DNA of 64,000 bases from Nocardia asiatica NBRC 100129 (GTDB lineage: Bacteria; Actinomycetota; Actinomycetes; Mycobacteriales; Mycobacteriaceae): NCBI RefSeq assembly GCF_000308415.1, contig NZ_BAFS01000007.1, positions 1-64,000 of the forward strand, read 5' to 3'. A program made the translations under genes and the position numbers. Below the pieces are notes generated by a model. It saw only the letters and a program-made list of their open reading frames with translations. It searched no databases and was not told the origin of the DNA. Positions 26,445-38,284 of the stretch are shown in pieces; position 1 is the stretch's first letter; each line of letters begins with the position of its first letter.

Positions 26445-29400
26445 ATGGCTGACAACGAGGGCACGCCCACCCAGACGACCGACACCCCGCCCGTGGCGAC
26501 CGTCGCCGACGCGGCCGAGTCCGCGAAGGGCGGCGCGCAGACCGACATATCGGTGACGGAGCTGCGTGAATGGCTGCGGCGCTGGGTCGCCGATGCGACC
26601 GGGCAACCGATCGAGCAGATCACCGTGGACCGGCCGATGGAGGAGTTCGGGCTCGCCTCGCGTGACGCCATCGCCCTCGGCGGGGACATCGAGGAACTGA
26701 CCGGCGTGATGCTGAACGCGACGATCGTGTACCAGCATCCCACCATCGCCTCGCTGGCCGAGCGGATCGTCAACGGCGAGCCGGATGCGCCGGAGGAATC
26801 CGCGGACGACGCGTTCTACACCGCGGGTTACCGACCCGGGGAGGCGCACGACATCGCGATCGTGGGTCTGTCGACGCGACTGCCCGGCGCGGGCGATACC
26901 CCCGAGACGACCTGGGATTTCCTCATCAATCGCGGTGACGGCATCCGCGAGCGCCCCGAGGGACGCTGGTCGGAGTTCATGGCCGAGCCGCAGCTGGCCG
27001 AGGCGATCGAGCAGGCCAACACCATGGGCGGCTACCTCGATCAGGACGTCGTCAAAGGCTTCGACGCCGAATTCTTCGCCATGTCGCCGGTGGAGGTCGA
27101 GCGGGTCGATCCGCAGCAGCGCTTGGCGATGGAGCTGACCTGGGAGGCGTTGGAGCACGCCCGGATTCCGGCCAGCGATCTCAAGGGCGCGCCGGTCGGC
27201 GTGTTCATCGGCTCGTCGGGTAACGACTTCATGCTGCTGGCGGCGCTCGGGCTGGGCAGCGAGCGCGATCCGAACGTGCCGGTGTCGGCCGAGGCGTACG
27301 CGATCATGGGCAGCGTCAGTTCCATCATCCCGAACCGGGTCTCGTACTTCTTCGACTTCCGCGGCCCGTCGATGGCCGTCGACACCGCCTGCTCGTCGGC
27401 GCTGGTGGCCGTGCACGAGGCGGTGCAGGCGCTGCGTGGCGGCGAGGCCGATCTGGCGCTGGCCGGTGGCGTGAACATGCTGCTCGCGCCGATGGCCACG
27501 CTCGGTTTCGACGCCAACGGCGGCGTCGCCAAGGACGGGCACATCAAGGCGTTCTCCAGCGACGCCGACGGCATGGTCCGCTCCGAGGGCGGCGGTCTGG
27601 TGGTGCTCAAGCGCCTCGCCGACGCCGAGCGCGACGGTGACACGGTCTACGCCGTGATCAAGGGATCGGCGGTCAACAACGACGGTCGGTCCAACGGCCT
27701 GCTCGCCCCGAATCCCGACGCTCAGGCCGAGGTGCTGCGGCGCGCCTACCGCGACGCGGGCATCGCTCCGTCCGTCGTCGACTATGTCGAGGCGCACGGC
27801 ACCGGCACCCTGCTCGGCGACCCGATCGAGGCGGACGCGCTGGGCCGCGTCGTCGGCCGTGGCCGCGAGGCCGACAAGCCTGCGTTGCTCGGCTCGGCCA
27901 AGACCAATTTCGGTCACCTGGAGTCCGGCGCCGGTGCCGCGAGCCTGGCGAAGGTGGTGATGTCGTTGCAGCACAACGTCATTCCGCCGAACATCGGCTA
28001 CGCCGGCCCGAACCCGTACATTCCGTGGGACCAGGCGCACCTGAAGGTCGTCGACGAGCCCACCGAGTTCCCGCGCTACAGCGGCAAGGCCACCGTGGGC
28101 GTCTCCGGCTTCGGCTTCGGCGGCACCAACGCGCACCTCGTCGTGCAGGAGTACGTGCCGAGCCCCGCCGGCGCGAACCAGGCTCCGTTCTCCGAACTCG
28201 AGTCGCAGCTGGACGAGGAGGCGGTGGAGGAAACCACCGAGGCCGCTGCCGAATCCGACTCCCTGGTCGCCGTGGCCGAGGCGGCCGAAGCCGCGGCCGC
28301 CGAATGGACCGCCGAGCGCACCGAGCCGTTGCCGCAGATCCTGCCGGTATCGGGTTACCTGCCCTCGCGTCGCCGCCGGGCCGCCGCCGAGCTGGCCGAT
28401 TGGCTGGAGTCCGAGGCGGGGTCGCGCACTCCGCTCGCCGATGTGGCGCGGTCGCTTGCCAAGCGCAGCCATTGGCGTTCGCGCGGTGTGGTGCTGGCCA
28501 AGACGCACGAGGAGGCGATCGCCGGGCTGCGTGCCATCGCGGCGGGCAAGCCCGGTCCGGGCGTCTTCACCGCCGACGCGCCCGCCGCCATGGGCCCGAT
28601 GTGGGTGCTCGCCGGTTTCGGCGCGCAGCACCGCAAGATGGGCAAGCAGCTCTACCTGGAGAACTCGATCTTCGCCTGCGCCGTCGACGAGGTGGACGAG
28701 CTGGTCCAGGACGAGGCCGGATACTCGGTGCGCGAACTGTTCCTGGACGACAGCCAGGACTACAACGTCGGTACCTCGCAGGTCGGCATCTTCACCATCC
28801 AGATCGGTTTGGCCGCGCTGCTGCGCGCGCACGGCGCGGAACCCGAAGCGGTGGTGGGTCATTCCATGGGTGAGGTCGCGGGCGCGTACATCGCCGGTGG
28901 TCTCCCGCTCGAGGACGCGGTCCGCGTGATCTGCGCCCGTTCCCGCCTGATGGGCGAGGGCGAGCAGATGATCAGCGACGACGACGTGCGCAACATGGCG
29001 CTCATCGAGTACAGCGCCGAGGACGTGGCGAACCTGCTGCCGGACTATCCGGACGTCGAGGTCGCGGTGTACGCGGCGCCGACCAACACGGTGATCGGCG
29101 GCCCGCAGGAGCAGGTCGCGGCGATCGTCGCGCGGGTGGAGGCGGAGGGCAAGTTCGCCCGCGTGCTGCAGACCCGCGGCGCGGGCCACACGTCGCAGAT
29201 GGACCCGCTGCTCGGCGAGCTGGCTGCGGAACTGGCCGGCATCGAGCCCACCAAGCTGAAGACCGGTCTGTACTCCACGGTGCACAAGGAAGAGTTCTTC
29301 CGTTCCGGCAGCGACCCGATCCACGACGAGGACTACTGGGTCAAGAACATGCGCCACAGCGTGTACTTCACCAACGCGGTGAAGCTCGCGGTGGACGCGG

Positions 29401-31727
29401 GCCACACCACGTTCCTGGAGCTCGCGCCGAATTCCGTCGCGTTGATGCAGGTGCTGGGCACCACCTTCGCCGCGGGCGTGCACGACGCGCAGCTCATCCC
29501 CACGCTCAAGCGCAAGGAGGACGAGTCCGCGGGCGTGATCGCCGCGCTCGCCCAGCTCTACGTGCACGGGCACAAGGTCGATCTGTTCTCGCTGCTCGGC
29601 CCGGGCGATTACGCCGATGTTCCGCGCACCACGTTCCTGCGCAAGGAGTACTGGCCGAAGGTGCAGCTGTCCGCGGGCGGCGGCAACGGCCGGATCCCCG
29701 GCGCGCACGTCGCGCTGCCGGACGGCAGGCACGTCTGGGAGGTGCAGGCGTCGTCGGTGACCGATCTCGCCGATTTGGTGAATGCCGCCGCGGCTCGAGT
29801 GCTCAGCGACGTCTCGCTCGGCGCGTCCATCCCGCACGCGCCGATCCCGGCCGCGGGCACGCTCACCACCACGCTCACCCCGCATCCGGGCGGCGCTTCG
29901 GTGCAGGTCCACGCCAAGGAGGGCAACGACTTCCGCCTGGTGTTCGACGCCGTGGTGGTTTCCGGCGCGCCGCTGCCGGCGCCCGTTGCGGCCGAGCCCG
30001 TCCCGGCGATCGCCGCGCAGACGCAAAGCGACGCCGACATCGAGGTCGTGGAGACCTTCGGTGACCGCTGGGATCCGAACGGCACGCAGACCGTCGAGGA
30101 GCGGCTGGCGCTGATCGTCGCGGAATCCATGGGTTACGCGGTCGAGGATCTCCCGATGGAGATCCCGCTGATGGAACTCGGCTTGGACTCACTGATGGCC
30201 ATGCGCATCAAGAACCGGGTCGAGTACGAATTCGACATCCCGCAGCTGCAGGTGCAGGCCGTGCGCGACGCGAGCCTGCACGAGGTCGGCAAGGTGCTGC
30301 GCTACGCGATCGAGCACCGCGACGAGGTGCAGGCGATGGCCGATCAGCAGGCCGCCGACAAGGCCGCGGGCGGTACGGGTGAGCTGGCCGTCGACGCCGA
30401 CTTCATCGCCAATGCCCGGGCGGCCCTGGCCGCGGGCGCCGACCCGGTCGTCGCAGGGAGTACTTCGCCGGACACCGGCGCCGTCACGACATCGGAAACC
30501 GCAGCGCCCGAGGCCGATCCGGCTCCGGCAGCGACCACCCCGAGCCCGGAGGAGGCGGCCGAGAGTCCCGCGCAACCGGTTGCCCAGGCCCCGGCCGCTC
30601 CGGCCGCGGTCTTCGGCGGCGCGCAAAAGCCCGCCGACGAGGACGACGTCCCGCCGCGCGACGCGGCCGAGCGCCTGACCTTCGCCACCTGGGCGGTGGT
30701 CACCGGACAGTCCGCCAAGGGCATCTTCAACACGCTGCCCATCCTGGACGAGGACACCGCGGAGAAGCTGGCCGCGCGCCTGACCGAGCGGGTCAAGGCC
30801 GAGGTCACCATCGACGACGTACTCGACTGCGAGACCATCGAGCAGCTCGCCGACATCGTCCGTAACCTGCAGGACAGCGGCGCGGACGTGGACGGTTTCG
30901 TCCGTCCGCTGCGGCCGCGCGCGGAGGGCTCGAACGCCGTGCCGGTGTTCGTGTTCCATCCCTCGGGCGGGAACACGCTGGTGTACGAACCGCTGCTCAA
31001 GCGGTTGCCCGCCGAGACGCCGATGTACGGCTTCGAGCGGGTCGACGGTTCGATCGAGGAACGGGCGCGCCAGTACCTGCCCGAGCTGCGCAAGATCCAG
31101 GGCGACGGTCCGTTCGTGCTGTACGGCTGGTCGCTGGGTGCGGTGCTGGCCATGCAGACCGCGCAACTGCTTCGCGCCGAGGGCGCGGACGTGCGCGTGG
31201 TCGGCCTGATCGACCTGGCCATCCCGACCCAGGGCGAGGACAACAGCCCCGAGGAGCGGATACGGCGGATCGAGCGCTACCAGACGTTCGCCCAGAAGAC
31301 CTATGGCGTCGCCGGCGAACTGGACCGGGAACAGCTGGAGACGCTGGCCGCGGCATCCGACGATGAGCAGTTCAAGATGATCAGTGACCTGATCAAGATC
31401 AGTGGCACGAAGATCCCCGGCGGCGTCCTCGAACACCAGCGCACCTCGTGGATCGAGAGCCGTCAGCTCGCCAAGACCCAACCGTCGCACTATGACGGCA
31501 ATGTGGTGCTGTACCTCGCCGATCGCTATCACGACGGGATGATCGAGTTGGAGCCGCGCTTTGCCGACCGACTGCCGAACGGCGGCTGGAACGAGTACAT
31601 CCCGAATTTGGAGGTCGTCCATATCGCCGGCGACCACCTGCAGATCATCGACGAACCGCGGATCGGGAAGATCGGAGCCGACCTGACCGCGAAGCTCGCC
31701 GCGATCGAGGCGAAAGGGGCCAAGTGA
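26445..31727 (+). CDS. pks13: Polyketide synthase Pks13, mycolic acid condensase
   Basis: Condenses the meromycoloyl chain with a carboxylated acyl chain and releases the α-alkyl β-ketoacyl product onto trehalose. Domain order: N-terminal ACP (about 30–110, phosphopantetheine Ser72 in EFGLASRDA), KS (about 125–560, Cys316 in DTACSSA), AT (about 700–1020, Ser807 in [10 protein letters not shown]), C-terminal ACP (about 1210–1300, Ser1249 in [10 protein letters not shown]), Ala/Pro-rich linker, then TE (about 1490–1750, Ser1563 in YGWSLGA, His1731 in AGDHLQI). All active-site residues are present. The 1760 residues compare with 1733 for Rv3800c. The ATG at 26445 follows GAGGA. It overlaps accD4 by 4 bases. 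Confidence 0.97.
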   Translation: MADNEGTPTQTTDTPPVATVADAAESAKGGAQTDISVTELREWLRRWVADATGQPIEQITVDRPMEEFGLASRDAIALGGDIEELTGVMLNATIVYQHPTIASLAERIVNGEPDAPEESADDAFYTAGYRPGEAHDIAIVGLSTRLPGAGDTPETTWDFLINRGDGIRERPEGRWSEFMAEPQLAEAIEQANTMGGYLDQDVVKGFDAEFFAMSPVEVERVDPQQRLAMELTWEALEHARIPASDLKGAPVGVFIGSSGNDFMLLAALGLGSERDPNVPVSAEAYAIMGSVSSIIPNRVSYFFDFRGPSMAVDTACSSALVAVHEAVQALRGGEADLALAGGVNMLLAPMATLGFDANGGVAKDGHIKAFSSDADGMVRSEGGGLVVLKRLADAERDGDTVYAVIKGSAVNNDGRSNGLLAPNPDAQAEVLRRAYRDAGIAPSVVDYVEAHGTGTLLGDPIEADALGRVVGRGREADKPALLGSAKTNFGHLESGAGAASLAKVVMSLQHNVIPPNIGYAGPNPYIPWDQAHLKVVDEPTEFPRYSGKATVGVSGFGFGGTNAHLVVQEYVPSPAGANQAPFSELESQLDEEAVEETTEAAAESDSLVAVAEAAEAAAAEWTAERTEPLPQILPVSGYLPSRRRRAAAELADWLESEAGSRTPLADVARSLAKRSHWRSRGVVLAKTHEEAIAGLRAIAAGKPGPGVFTADAPAAMGPMWVLAGFGAQHRKMGKQLYLENSIFACAVDEVDELVQDEAGYSVRELFLDDSQDYNVGTSQVGIFTIQIGLAALLRAHGAEPEAVVGHSMGEVAGAYIAGGLPLEDAVRVICARSRLMGEGEQMISDDDVRNMALIEYSAEDVANLLPDYPDVEVAVYAAPTNTVIGGPQEQVAAIVARVEAEGKFARVLQTRGAGHTSQMDPLLGELAAELAGIEPTKLKTGLYSTVHKEEFFRSGSDPIHDEDYWVKNMRHSVYFTNAVKLAVDAGHTTFLELAPNSVALMQVLGTTFAAGVHDAQLIPTLKRKEDESAGVIAALAQLYVHGHKVDLFSLLGPGDYADVPRTTFLRKEYWPKVQLSAGGGNGRIPGAHVALPDGRHVWEVQASSVTDLADLVNAAAARVLSDVSLGASIPHAPIPAAGTLTTTLTPHPGGASVQVHAKEGNDFRLVFDAVVVSGAPLPAPVAAEPVPAIAAQTQSDADIEVVETFGDRWDPNGTQTVEERLALIVAESMGYAVEDLPMEIPLMELGLDSLMAMRIKNRVEYEFDIPQLQVQAVRDASLHEVGKVLRYAIEHRDEVQAMADQQAADKAAGGTGELAVDADFIANARAALAAGADPVVAGSTSPDTGAVTTSETAAPEADPAPAATTPSPEEAAESPAQPVAQAPAAPAAVFGGAQKPADEDDVPPRDAAERLTFATWAVVTGQSAKGIFNTLPILDEDTAEKLAARLTERVKAEVTIDDVLDCETIEQLADIVRNLQDSGADVDGFVRPLRPRAEGSNAVPVFVFHPSGGNTLVYEPLLKRLPAETPMYGFERVDGSIEERARQYLPELRKIQGDGPFVLYGWSLGAVLAMQTAQLLRAEGADVRVVGLIDLAIPTQGEDNSPEERIRRIERYQTFAQKTYGVAGELDREQLETLAAASDDEQFKMISDLIKISGTKIPGGVLEHQRTSWIESRQLAKTQPSHYDGNVVLYLADRYHDGMIELEPRFADRLPNGGWNEYIPNLEVVHIAGDHLQIIDEPRIGKIGADLTAKLAAIEAKGAK

Positions 31728-33268
31728 GCACTACTGCCGAAAAACTCGCCGACCTGCGCAAGCGACTGGAGTTAGCGCAGGAGCCGGCGGGTGAAGCGGG
31801 GGTGACCAAGCGGGCGAAGAAAGGCATCCCCAGCGCCCGCGACCGGATCAACATGCTGCTCGATCCGGGCACCTTCGTGGAAATCGGTGCGCTGGTGCGC
31901 AAACCGGGTGATCCCGCCGCGCTCTACGGCGACGGTGTCGTCACCGGGCACGGCCTGGTCGAAGGCAGGCCCGTGGCCGTGTTCTCGCACGACCAGACCG
32001 TCTACGGCGGTTCGGTCGGCGAGATGTTCGGCCGCAAGGTGGCGGGGATCCTGGAGTACGCGGCCAAGGTCGGGTGCCCGGTGGTGGGCATCAACGACTC
32101 CGGCGGCGCGCGCGTGCAGGAGGCGGTGACCTCCCTGGCCTGGTACGCCGAGCTGGGGCGGCGGCAGGAGCCGCTGTCGGGCCTGGTTCCGCAGATCTCG
32201 ATGATCCTCGGCAAGTGCGCAGGCGGTGCGGTCTATGCCCCGATCAACACCGACGTGGTGGTGGCGACCGAAGAGGCGTACATGTTCGTCACCGGCCCGA
32301 AGGTGATTCGCGAGGTCACCGGCGAGGACGTGAGCCTCGAGGAGCTCGGCGGCGCGCGCAGCCAGGCGGAGTACGGCAACATCCACCACGTCGCCAAGGA
32401 CGAGACGGCCGCGTTCGAATGGGTGCGTGACTACCTGAGCTACCTGCCGACCAGCTGCCAGGAACTGGCGCCGATCGTGAACCCCGGCTTGGAGCCGGAG
32501 GCCACCGAGAGCGATCTGGAGCTGAACTCGATCGTCCCGGACTCCGACAACGCCGGGTACGACATGCACGAGATCCTGTTGCGCATCTTCGACGACGGCG
32601 CCTTCCACGAGGTGGGCGCGTCGGCGGGGCGCAACGTCATCACCGGATTCGCCCGGGTCGACGGGCGCAGCGTCGGCGTGGTCGCCAATCAGCCGATGGT
32701 GTACGCGGGCGCGCTGGATGCCAGGGCCTCGGACAAGGCCGCGCATTTCGTGCGCCTGTGCGACGCGTTCGAGATCCCGCTGGTGTTCGTCGTGGACACG
32801 CCCGGATTCCTGCCCGGCGTGGAACAGGAGAAGATCGGCGTCATCAAGCGTGGCGGCCGCTTCCTGTTCTCCTACGTCGAGGCCACGGTGCCGAAGGTCA
32901 CCGTGGTGATCCGCAAGTCCTACGGCGGCGGTTACGCCGTGATGGGCTCCAAGCAGCTGGGCGCCGACGTGAACCTGGCCTGGCCCACCGCGCGGATCGC
33001 GGTCATGGGCGCGGAGAGCGCGGTCAGCCTGATCGGCGCCAAGCAGATCGATGCCGCGCCGGAGGAGCAGCGTGCGGCGATCCGCCAGCAGATGATCGAT
33101 TTCTACAACGCCACGGTGGCGACGCCGTGGGTGGCCGCCGAGCGCGGATACATCGACGCGGTCATCGAGCCGTCGAGCACCCGGCTCGAACTTCGCCGCG
33201 CGCTACAGCTGTTGCGGGACAAGTCGCTTGCCCGTAACCCGCGCAAACACCACCTGTTGCCGCTGTAG
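31724..33268 (+). CDS. accD4: Acyl-CoA carboxylase β-subunit AccD4
   Basis: Carboxyltransferase subunit that supplies the carboxylated acyl-CoA extender for Pks13. The carboxyl-transferase fold shows [13 protein letters not shown] in the N-terminal half and [13 protein letters not shown] plus [18 protein letters not shown] in the C-terminal half. The 514 residues compare with about 520 for Rv3799c. The GTG start overlaps the pks13 stop (GTGA), so expression is coupled. The biotinylated α-subunit (AccA3) and ε-subunit are not in this window. Confidence 0.95.
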   Translation: MSTTAEKLADLRKRLELAQEPAGEAGVTKRAKKGIPSARDRINMLLDPGTFVEIGALVRKPGDPAALYGDGVVTGHGLVEGRPVAVFSHDQTVYGGSVGEMFGRKVAGILEYAAKVGCPVVGINDSGGARVQEAVTSLAWYAELGRRQEPLSGLVPQISMILGKCAGGAVYAPINTDVVVATEEAYMFVTGPKVIREVTGEDVSLEELGGARSQAEYGNIHHVAKDETAAFEWVRDYLSYLPTSCQELAPIVNPGLEPEATESDLELNSIVPDSDNAGYDMHEILLRIFDDGAFHEVGASAGRNVITGFARVDGRSVGVVANQPMVYAGALDARASDKAAHFVRLCDAFEIPLVFVVDTPGFLPGVEQEKIGVIKRGGRFLFSYVEATVPKVTVVIRKSYGGGYAVMGSKQLGADVNLAWPTARIAVMGAESAVSLIGAKQIDAAPEEQRAAIRQQMIDFYNATVATPWVAAERGYIDAVIEPSSTRLELRRALQLLRDKSLARNPRKHHLLPL

Positions 33269-33283
33269 CCGGAATGGACCACG

Positions 33284-33315
33284 ATCGGGCCGCACCCCAT
33301 GGGGCGCGGCCCGAT
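33284..33315. terminator. Bidirectional hairpin terminator between accD4 and the cyclophilin gene
   Basis: ATCGGGCCGC A CCCC pairs with GGGG C GCGGCCCGAT with one mismatch around a two-base loop, 15 bases after the accD4 stop and just before the end of the convergent gene. Confidence 0.7.
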
Positions 33316-33337
33316 TCGCGTCGCCGGTGCCGAACGA

Positions 33338-33835
33338 TCAGCTGACAGTGGCCGATTCGATGACGACGTCGGAGACCGGCACGTCCTGGTGCCCGCTCGC
33401 CGAGGACGTGGCGACGCCCGCGATCTTGTCGACCACGTCGGTGCCTTCGGTCACCGCGCCGAACACGGCGTAGCCCCACCCGGCCGCGCTGGGCGCGGAA
33501 TGGTTGAGGAAGTCGTTGTCGGAGACGTTGATGAAGAACTGCGCGGTGGCCGAGTGCGGGTCGTTGGTGCGGGCCATCGCGACGGTGTACTTGGTGTTCT
33601 TCAGGCCGTTGTTCGCCTCGTTCTGGATCGGGGCGTTGGTGCCCTTCTGGCGCATGCCGGGCTCGAACCCGCCGCCCTGGATCATGAAGCCGGGAATGAC
33701 GCGGTGGAAGATGGTGCCGTTGTAGTGGCCCGCGTTCACGTAATCCACGAAATTGCGCACAGTGTTCGGGGCTTTCTGATCATCCAGTTCGAGGACGATC
33801 GGCCCGTAGTTGGTCGAGAGATTCACCTTGGTCAT
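33338..33835 (-). CDS. ppiB: Cyclophilin-type peptidyl-prolyl cis-trans isomerase
   Basis: A cytoplasmic single-domain cyclophilin of 165 residues with no signal peptide. Active-site segments [31 protein letters not shown] and [13 protein letters not shown] are complete, including the catalytic Arg. The ATG at 33835 is preceded by AAAGGTGGGTG. The in-frame extension to 33973 has no cyclophilin sequence. It interrupts the mycolate/arabinan cluster and faces accD4. A folding role is general to the family; no special link to the cell wall is visible. Confidence 0.92.
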   Translation of the reverse strand: MTKVNLSTNYGPIVLELDDQKAPNTVRNFVDYVNAGHYNGTIFHRVIPGFMIQGGGFEPGMRQKGTNAPIQNEANNGLKNTKYTVAMARTNDPHSATAQFFINVSDNDFLNHSAPSAAGWGYAVFGAVTEGTDVVDKIAGVATSSASGHQDVPVSDVVIESATVS

Positions 33836-34054
33836 ACACCCACCTTTCCATCCCTCCCCGAGCCGATACGTCATACGGGTACTTTTCCGGCGCCCGGGGG
33901 TCGGATACGGACGACCGATTTCGTGTGCACATGGGTAACTCGCCGGGAACGCCCAGAACAGCGGTGGCAGCATGACGCAGGACCTGTACGGGAATCCCGC
34001 GATGCCCGACTAGCACGGCCTAAAGACCCGGAGACGCGAGGGAGCCAGATAGCA

Positions 34055-37000
34055 TTGCCAACCGTGCCCGACGCCGCTACCGCTGTTCTAACGAAACCAC
34101 CCGCTGCCCCGGTGGTGACCCCGAATTATTTCCGGACCGCCCGCATCATCGCACTGGTCGCCGGGGTGCTCGGCGCGCTGTTCGCGCTGGCGACGCCGTT
34201 CCTGCCGGTCACACAGACCACCGCGGTGCTGAACTGGCCGCAGGGCGGGACGCTCGGCAACGTGCAGGCGCCGCTGATGTCGCAGGTCCCCATCGAGCTG
34301 GCGGCGACGATCCCGTGCGAAACGATCGCCCAGCTACCCGAACGGGGCGGCATGCTGCTGGCCACCGCGCCGCCGCAGGGCGACCGGGCCGCGCTCGAGG
34401 CGATGTTCGTGCGGGTGTCGGAGACCTCGGTGGACGTGATCGACCGCAACGCGGTGGTGGTTTCCGCCGACCGGAGCCGCATGGGCGAGTGCGCGTCGCT
34501 GAGCATCAGCTCGGACAGCGAACGCACCTACGGCGTGTTCAACGGCCTCACCAAGCAGGTCCAGCGGCCGGTCGAGGGCGCGGCGCCCGGGGCGACCAAG
34601 CTGGTCACCGTGCCGGTGGAAGGGCAGCTGAGCGGCGATCTGCGGCCCCAGGTGGTCGGCGTGTTCTCCGATCTCAAGGGCGCGGCGCCCGCAGGGCTGT
34701 CGTTCGACATGACCGTGGACACCCGCTTCTCCTCCAGCCCCACCGCGATCAAGTTGATCGCGATGATCGCGGCGGCGCTGTGCACCCTGATCGCGCTGGC
34801 GGCGCTGGCCCGGCTCGACGGCAGTGACGGGCGCGGGCACCGCCGGTTCCTCCCGGCGAACTGGCTGAAGCCGACCTGGGCGGACGGCGCGGTGGTCGGC
34901 ACGCTGCTGCTGTGGCACTTCGCGGGCGCGAACACCTCCGACGACGGCTACATCCTCAGCATGGTGCGGGTCGCCCCGCACGCGGGCTACATGGCCAACT
35001 ACTTCCGCTGGTACGGCGTGCCGGAAGCGCCGTTCGGCTGGTACTACTACGTGATCCAGGTCTTCTCGGAGATCTCCACGGCCAGTCCCTGGGTGCGGTT
35101 GCCCGCGCTGGCCTGCGCGATCCTGTGCTGGCTGGTGATCAGCCGTGAGGTCGTGCCCCGCCTCGGCCGGGGCGTGCGCACCAGCAAAGTAGCGCTGTGG
35201 ACCGGTGGACTGGTGTTCCTGGCGTTCTGGCTGCCGTTCGACAACGGCCTGCGCTCGGAGCCGATCGTCGCGCTCGGCGCGCTGCTGACCTGGGTCTCGA
35301 TCGAGCGGGCCATCGCGACCGGTCGCCTGTTGCCCGCCGCGGTGGCCGTCCTGGTGGCGGCCTTCACGCTGGCGGCCGCGCCGACCGGACTGATGTGTGT
35401 GGCGGCGCTGCTGGCCGGTATCCGTCCGATGGTGCGCATCGTGGTGCGCAAGCACCGGCAGTTCGCGGCGCTGGGCGCCGGACGCTGGGGCTCGACGCTG
35501 CCGCTGCTCGCGCCGATCGCCGCGGCCGGCGTTCTCGTGCTGACCGTGGTCTACAGCGACCAGACCTTCGCGGGCATCCAGGAGGCCAACCGGGTGCGTC
35601 AGGTGACCGGGCCGAACCTGGCCTGGTACGAGGACTACCTGCGCTACTACTACCTGTTCGTGGAGACCGTCGACGGCTCGCTGTCGCGCCGTTTCGCCTT
35701 CCTGGTGATGCTGCTGTGCCTGTTCACCACCATGCTGGTGCTGCTGCGGCGCAGGCAGGTCCCCGGCATCGCCAGCGGGCCGACCTGGCGGCTGATGGGC
35801 GTGGTCTTCGGGACGATCTTCTTCATGATGTTCAACCCGACCAAGTGGACCCACCACTTCGGCGCGTACGCGGGCATCGCGGGCTCGCTGGCGGCGGTCA
35901 CCGCGGTCGCGGTCTCGGCCAGCGCGCTACGGGCCCGCAAGAACCGGGCGATCTTCCTGGCCGGTTTGCTGTTCGTGCTCGCGGTCGCGTTCTCCGGCAT
36001 CAACGGCTACTGGTATGTGTCCAGCTTCGGTGTGCCGTGGTTCGACAAGCGGATCTCGTTGCAGGGCTACCAGTCGAACACGATCATGCTGCTGCTGTTC
36101 GGCCTCGCCTTGGCGCTGGTGGGTTGGTACGCGCTGCGCGAGGACTACACCAAGCCGCAGCCGTCGGCGAAGACGGCGCGCGGCAGGCGGATCCGCCGGT
36201 TCGCGGCGATCCCGCTGACCGTGGTCGCCGCGCTGATGGTCGCGCTCGAAGTGCTCTCGCTGGTCAAGGGGGCGGTGTCGCAGTACCCGGCGTACTCGCT
36301 GGCCCGGTCCAACATCGACGCGCTCGGCGGCAGCACCTGCGGCCTGGCCAACGACGTGCTGGTGGAGCCGGACCCGAACGGCGGCAGGCTGGAGCCGATC
36401 ATCGATCCGGCGCAGCCGCCGGCCGATCCGCTCGCCGGCGTCGACGCGGTCGGCTTCGACCCGAACGGCGTGCCCGACGATCTGTCCGCCGACAGCGTCG
36501 AGGTCAAGCCGGGCACCGGCAACACCTCCACCCAGTCGGTCGGCGCGGCGTTCGCGGAAGGCCAGAGCGCGGGCACCGGCGGCGGACAGGGCGCACTCGG
36601 CGTCAACGGCTCCACCGTCGCCTTGCCGTTCGGCCTCGACCCGGCGACCACGCCGATCCTCGGCAGCTATCAGAACGGCGTGCAGCAGCCGGCCAACGTC
36701 ACCTCGAGCTGGTACCAGCTGCCCGCCCGTTCGGCGGACAAGCCGCTGGTGGTTATCTCGGCCGCCGGACGCATCCTTTCCTTCGACGACACCGGCGCGA
36801 TGAAGTACGGCCAGTCGCTCACCGTGGACTACGGCAAGCGCCTGCCCGACGGCAGCGTGCAGAAGCTCGGCACATATCTGCCGCGCGACATCGGCCCGTT
36901 CCCGTCCTGGCGCAATCTGCGGGTGCCGCTGGACGAGATCGCTCCCGACGCCGACGCGGTGCGCATCGTCGCCAACGACCCGATCCTGATCGGGGACCAG

Positions 37001-37420
37001 TGGCTGGCCTTCACGCCGCCGCGCATGCCGAAGTTGCAGACGCTCAACGGTCTGCTGGGCTCCCAGCAGCCGATTCTGCTGGACTGGGCGGTTGGTCTGC
37101 AGTTCCCGTGCCAGCGGCCGTTCGACCACGAGAACGGCGTGGCGGAGGTGCCCGGCTACCGCATCCTGCCGGACCGTCCGCTCGCGATCAGTTCGACCAA
37201 CACCTGGCAGGCGGAGGAATTCGGCGGTCCGCTCGGTTTCGCGCAGATGCTGGCGAAGTCGGTCACGGTGCCCACCTACCTGAAGGACGACTGGGCGCGC
37301 GACTGGGGCTCGCTGGAACGCTACGACCAGTACGACCGCAACGCGGTACCGGCGAAGCTGGACACCGGCACGGCCACTCGTTCCGGCTTCTGGTCACCGG
37401 GCAACCTGCGGGTGTTCTGA
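34055..37420 (+). CDS. Arabinosyltransferase of the EmbA/B/C family (first copy)
   Basis: Emb proteins polymerise arabinan from decaprenyl-phosphoryl-arabinose on the outer face of the membrane. This copy has 1121 residues, many membrane segments in the first ~700, and a C-terminal carbohydrate-binding region. The GT-C loop NTSDDGYILSMVRV has the Asp pair at 296–297, and HAGYMANYFRWYGVPEAPFGW follows. TTG at 34055 is chosen because GAGGGAG lies ten bases upstream; GTG at 34064 is the alternative. It lies apart from the aftA–emb operon at 40–47 kb on the opposite strand. Which of EmbA, B or C it resembles most cannot be decided by eye. Confidence 0.92.
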   Translation: MPTVPDAATAVLTKPPAAPVVTPNYFRTARIIALVAGVLGALFALATPFLPVTQTTAVLNWPQGGTLGNVQAPLMSQVPIELAATIPCETIAQLPERGGMLLATAPPQGDRAALEAMFVRVSETSVDVIDRNAVVVSADRSRMGECASLSISSDSERTYGVFNGLTKQVQRPVEGAAPGATKLVTVPVEGQLSGDLRPQVVGVFSDLKGAAPAGLSFDMTVDTRFSSSPTAIKLIAMIAAALCTLIALAALARLDGSDGRGHRRFLPANWLKPTWADGAVVGTLLLWHFAGANTSDDGYILSMVRVAPHAGYMANYFRWYGVPEAPFGWYYYVIQVFSEISTASPWVRLPALACAILCWLVISREVVPRLGRGVRTSKVALWTGGLVFLAFWLPFDNGLRSEPIVALGALLTWVSIERAIATGRLLPAAVAVLVAAFTLAAAPTGLMCVAALLAGIRPMVRIVVRKHRQFAALGAGRWGSTLPLLAPIAAAGVLVLTVVYSDQTFAGIQEANRVRQVTGPNLAWYEDYLRYYYLFVETVDGSLSRRFAFLVMLLCLFTTMLVLLRRRQVPGIASGPTWRLMGVVFGTIFFMMFNPTKWTHHFGAYAGIAGSLAAVTAVAVSASALRARKNRAIFLAGLLFVLAVAFSGINGYWYVSSFGVPWFDKRISLQGYQSNTIMLLLFGLALALVGWYALREDYTKPQPSAKTARGRRIRRFAAIPLTVVAALMVALEVLSLVKGAVSQYPAYSLARSNIDALGGSTCGLANDVLVEPDPNGGRLEPIIDPAQPPADPLAGVDAVGFDPNGVPDDLSADSVEVKPGTGNTSTQSVGAAFAEGQSAGTGGGQGALGVNGSTVALPFGLDPATTPILGSYQNGVQQPANVTSSWYQLPARSADKPLVVISAAGRILSFDDTGAMKYGQSLTVDYGKRLPDGSVQKLGTYLPRDIGPFPSWRNLRVPLDEIAPDADAVRIVANDPILIGDQWLAFTPPRMPKLQTLNGLLGSQQPILLDWAVGLQFPCQRPFDHENGVAEVPGYRILPDRPLAISSTNTWQAEEFGGPLGFAQMLAKSVTVPTYLKDDWARDWGSLERYDQYDRNAVPAKLDTGTATRSGFWSPGNLRVF

Positions 37421-37445
37421 TCGAGGAGACCAGCTGAAATCGAAC

Positions 37446-37475
37446 CGCCGCGCGGGATACCCATCTTGCGCGGCG
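37446..37475 (+). terminator. Hairpin after the first emb gene
   Basis: An 8-bp stem CGCCGCGC/GCGCGGCG with a 14-base loop lies 25 bases after the stop and before the toxin-antitoxin operon. Moderate strength only. Confidence 0.5.
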
Positions 37476-37532
37476 ATTCTGACAGGGGTGTCGTTGCGGC
37501 GTAGCTCCGGTCGTCACGAGCACTCCGGCGTC

Positions 37533-37556
37533 ATATACACACCTAAGTGTGTATAT
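37533..37556. promoter_or_regulatory. Palindromic operator of the toxin-antitoxin operon
   Basis: ATATACACAC CTAA GTGTGTATAT is a perfect 10+4+10 palindrome seven bases before the antitoxin ATG. Ribbon-helix-helix antitoxins usually bind such sites to repress their own operon. Its AT-rich content also suggests that the promoter lies here. Confidence 0.75.
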
Positions 37557-37563
37557 TTGGCAT

Positions 37564-37782
37564 ATGACTCGGCTCAATGTGTATGTCCCCGATGAACTGG
37601 CTGAGCGAGCACGTGAGCGAGGGCTCAATGTCTCCGCGCTGACTCAGGCCGCGATTCTCGCGGAACTCGAAAAGACCGCGACCTCAGCGTGGCTTGCCGA
37701 ACTCGGCGACGATCGAGCCCACGTGCCGCACGAGGCGGTCATGGCCGCTATCGATACCGCGCGAGAAGCGTTCGGCCGTTGA
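37564..37782 (+). CDS. Ribbon-helix-helix antitoxin (CcdA/VapB-like)
   Basis: 72 residues. RLNVYVPDELAERARERG forms the β-strand and first helix of an RHH DNA-binding domain, and LNVSALTQAAILAEL the second helix. The C-terminal ~30 residues (TSAWLAELGDDRAHVPHEAV) would wrap the toxin. The ATG at 37564 follows the operator closely with no clear RBS, so a very short or leaderless mRNA is possible. Its stop overlaps the toxin TTG (TTGA). Confidence 0.82.
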   Translation: MTRLNVYVPDELAERARERGLNVSALTQAAILAELEKTATSAWLAELGDDRAHVPHEAVMAAIDTAREAFGR

Positions 37783-38195
37783 ACGATACCGAGCAGATCG
37801 TTCTCGATGCGAGCGCCATGGTCGACATCCTCGTGCACAACGACCGCACGGCCGCGGTGAGTACCAGGATCACGACGACTGTCATGCATGTCCCTGCCCA
37901 CTTCGACGCCGAGGTGCTCTCCGCTCTGGGGCGCCTGAATCGGGCGGGACAGCTGACCGATAGCGACGTCGAGACCGCGCTCAGCCGCCTCGCCCGAGCG
38001 CCGCTTACCCGCCACCCGCTGCTGAACCTGACCAAGGGTGCTTGGGCTCGGCGAGCCGCGATCAGGCTGACCGACGCTCTCTATGTCGAACTCGCCGAAC
38101 AGCTGGATATGCCGCTGGTCACCACCGACGGGCGCTTGGCTCGCGCATCGTCGCGGGCCGAGGACATCCGCGCTGCGGCTGAGGTGCGCGAATAG
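37779..38195 (+). CDS. PIN-domain toxin (VapC-like ribonuclease)
   Basis: 138 residues. VapC toxins are metal-dependent RNases that cleave tRNA or rRNA. The acidic residues are in place: Asp in LDASAMVDIL, Glu in HFDAEVLSALGRL, Asp in LTDALYVELAEQL and Asp in LVTTDGRLA. The TTG at 37779 overlaps the antitoxin stop, so translation is coupled. Earlier in-frame starts lie inside the antitoxin gene. A strong hairpin ends the operon. The target RNA is unknown. Confidence 0.85.
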   Translation: MNDTEQIVLDASAMVDILVHNDRTAAVSTRITTTVMHVPAHFDAEVLSALGRLNRAGQLTDSDVETALSRLARAPLTRHPLLNLTKGAWARRAAIRLTDALYVELAEQLDMPLVTTDGRLARASSRAEDIRAAAEVRE

Positions 38196-38284
38196 TCGTG
38201 GCTGATACCCGACGCTGACCGTGGACGTGCCGATACCGGTCGACGTCGCTTTCGCCGAGTTGGCTACGGGATAGGTACCCGAAC

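Noticed and set aside
26403-30026. Minus-strand ORF of 1207 codons opposite pks13
   Set aside because: Antisense shadow caused by high third-position GC; rich in Arg/His/Gly with no domains, while the plus strand encodes a complete Pks13.
33299-34054. N-terminal extension of the first Emb ORF
   Set aside because: It runs antisense through the cyclophilin gene and has no Emb similarity; a TTG with a good RBS starts the real protein at 34055.
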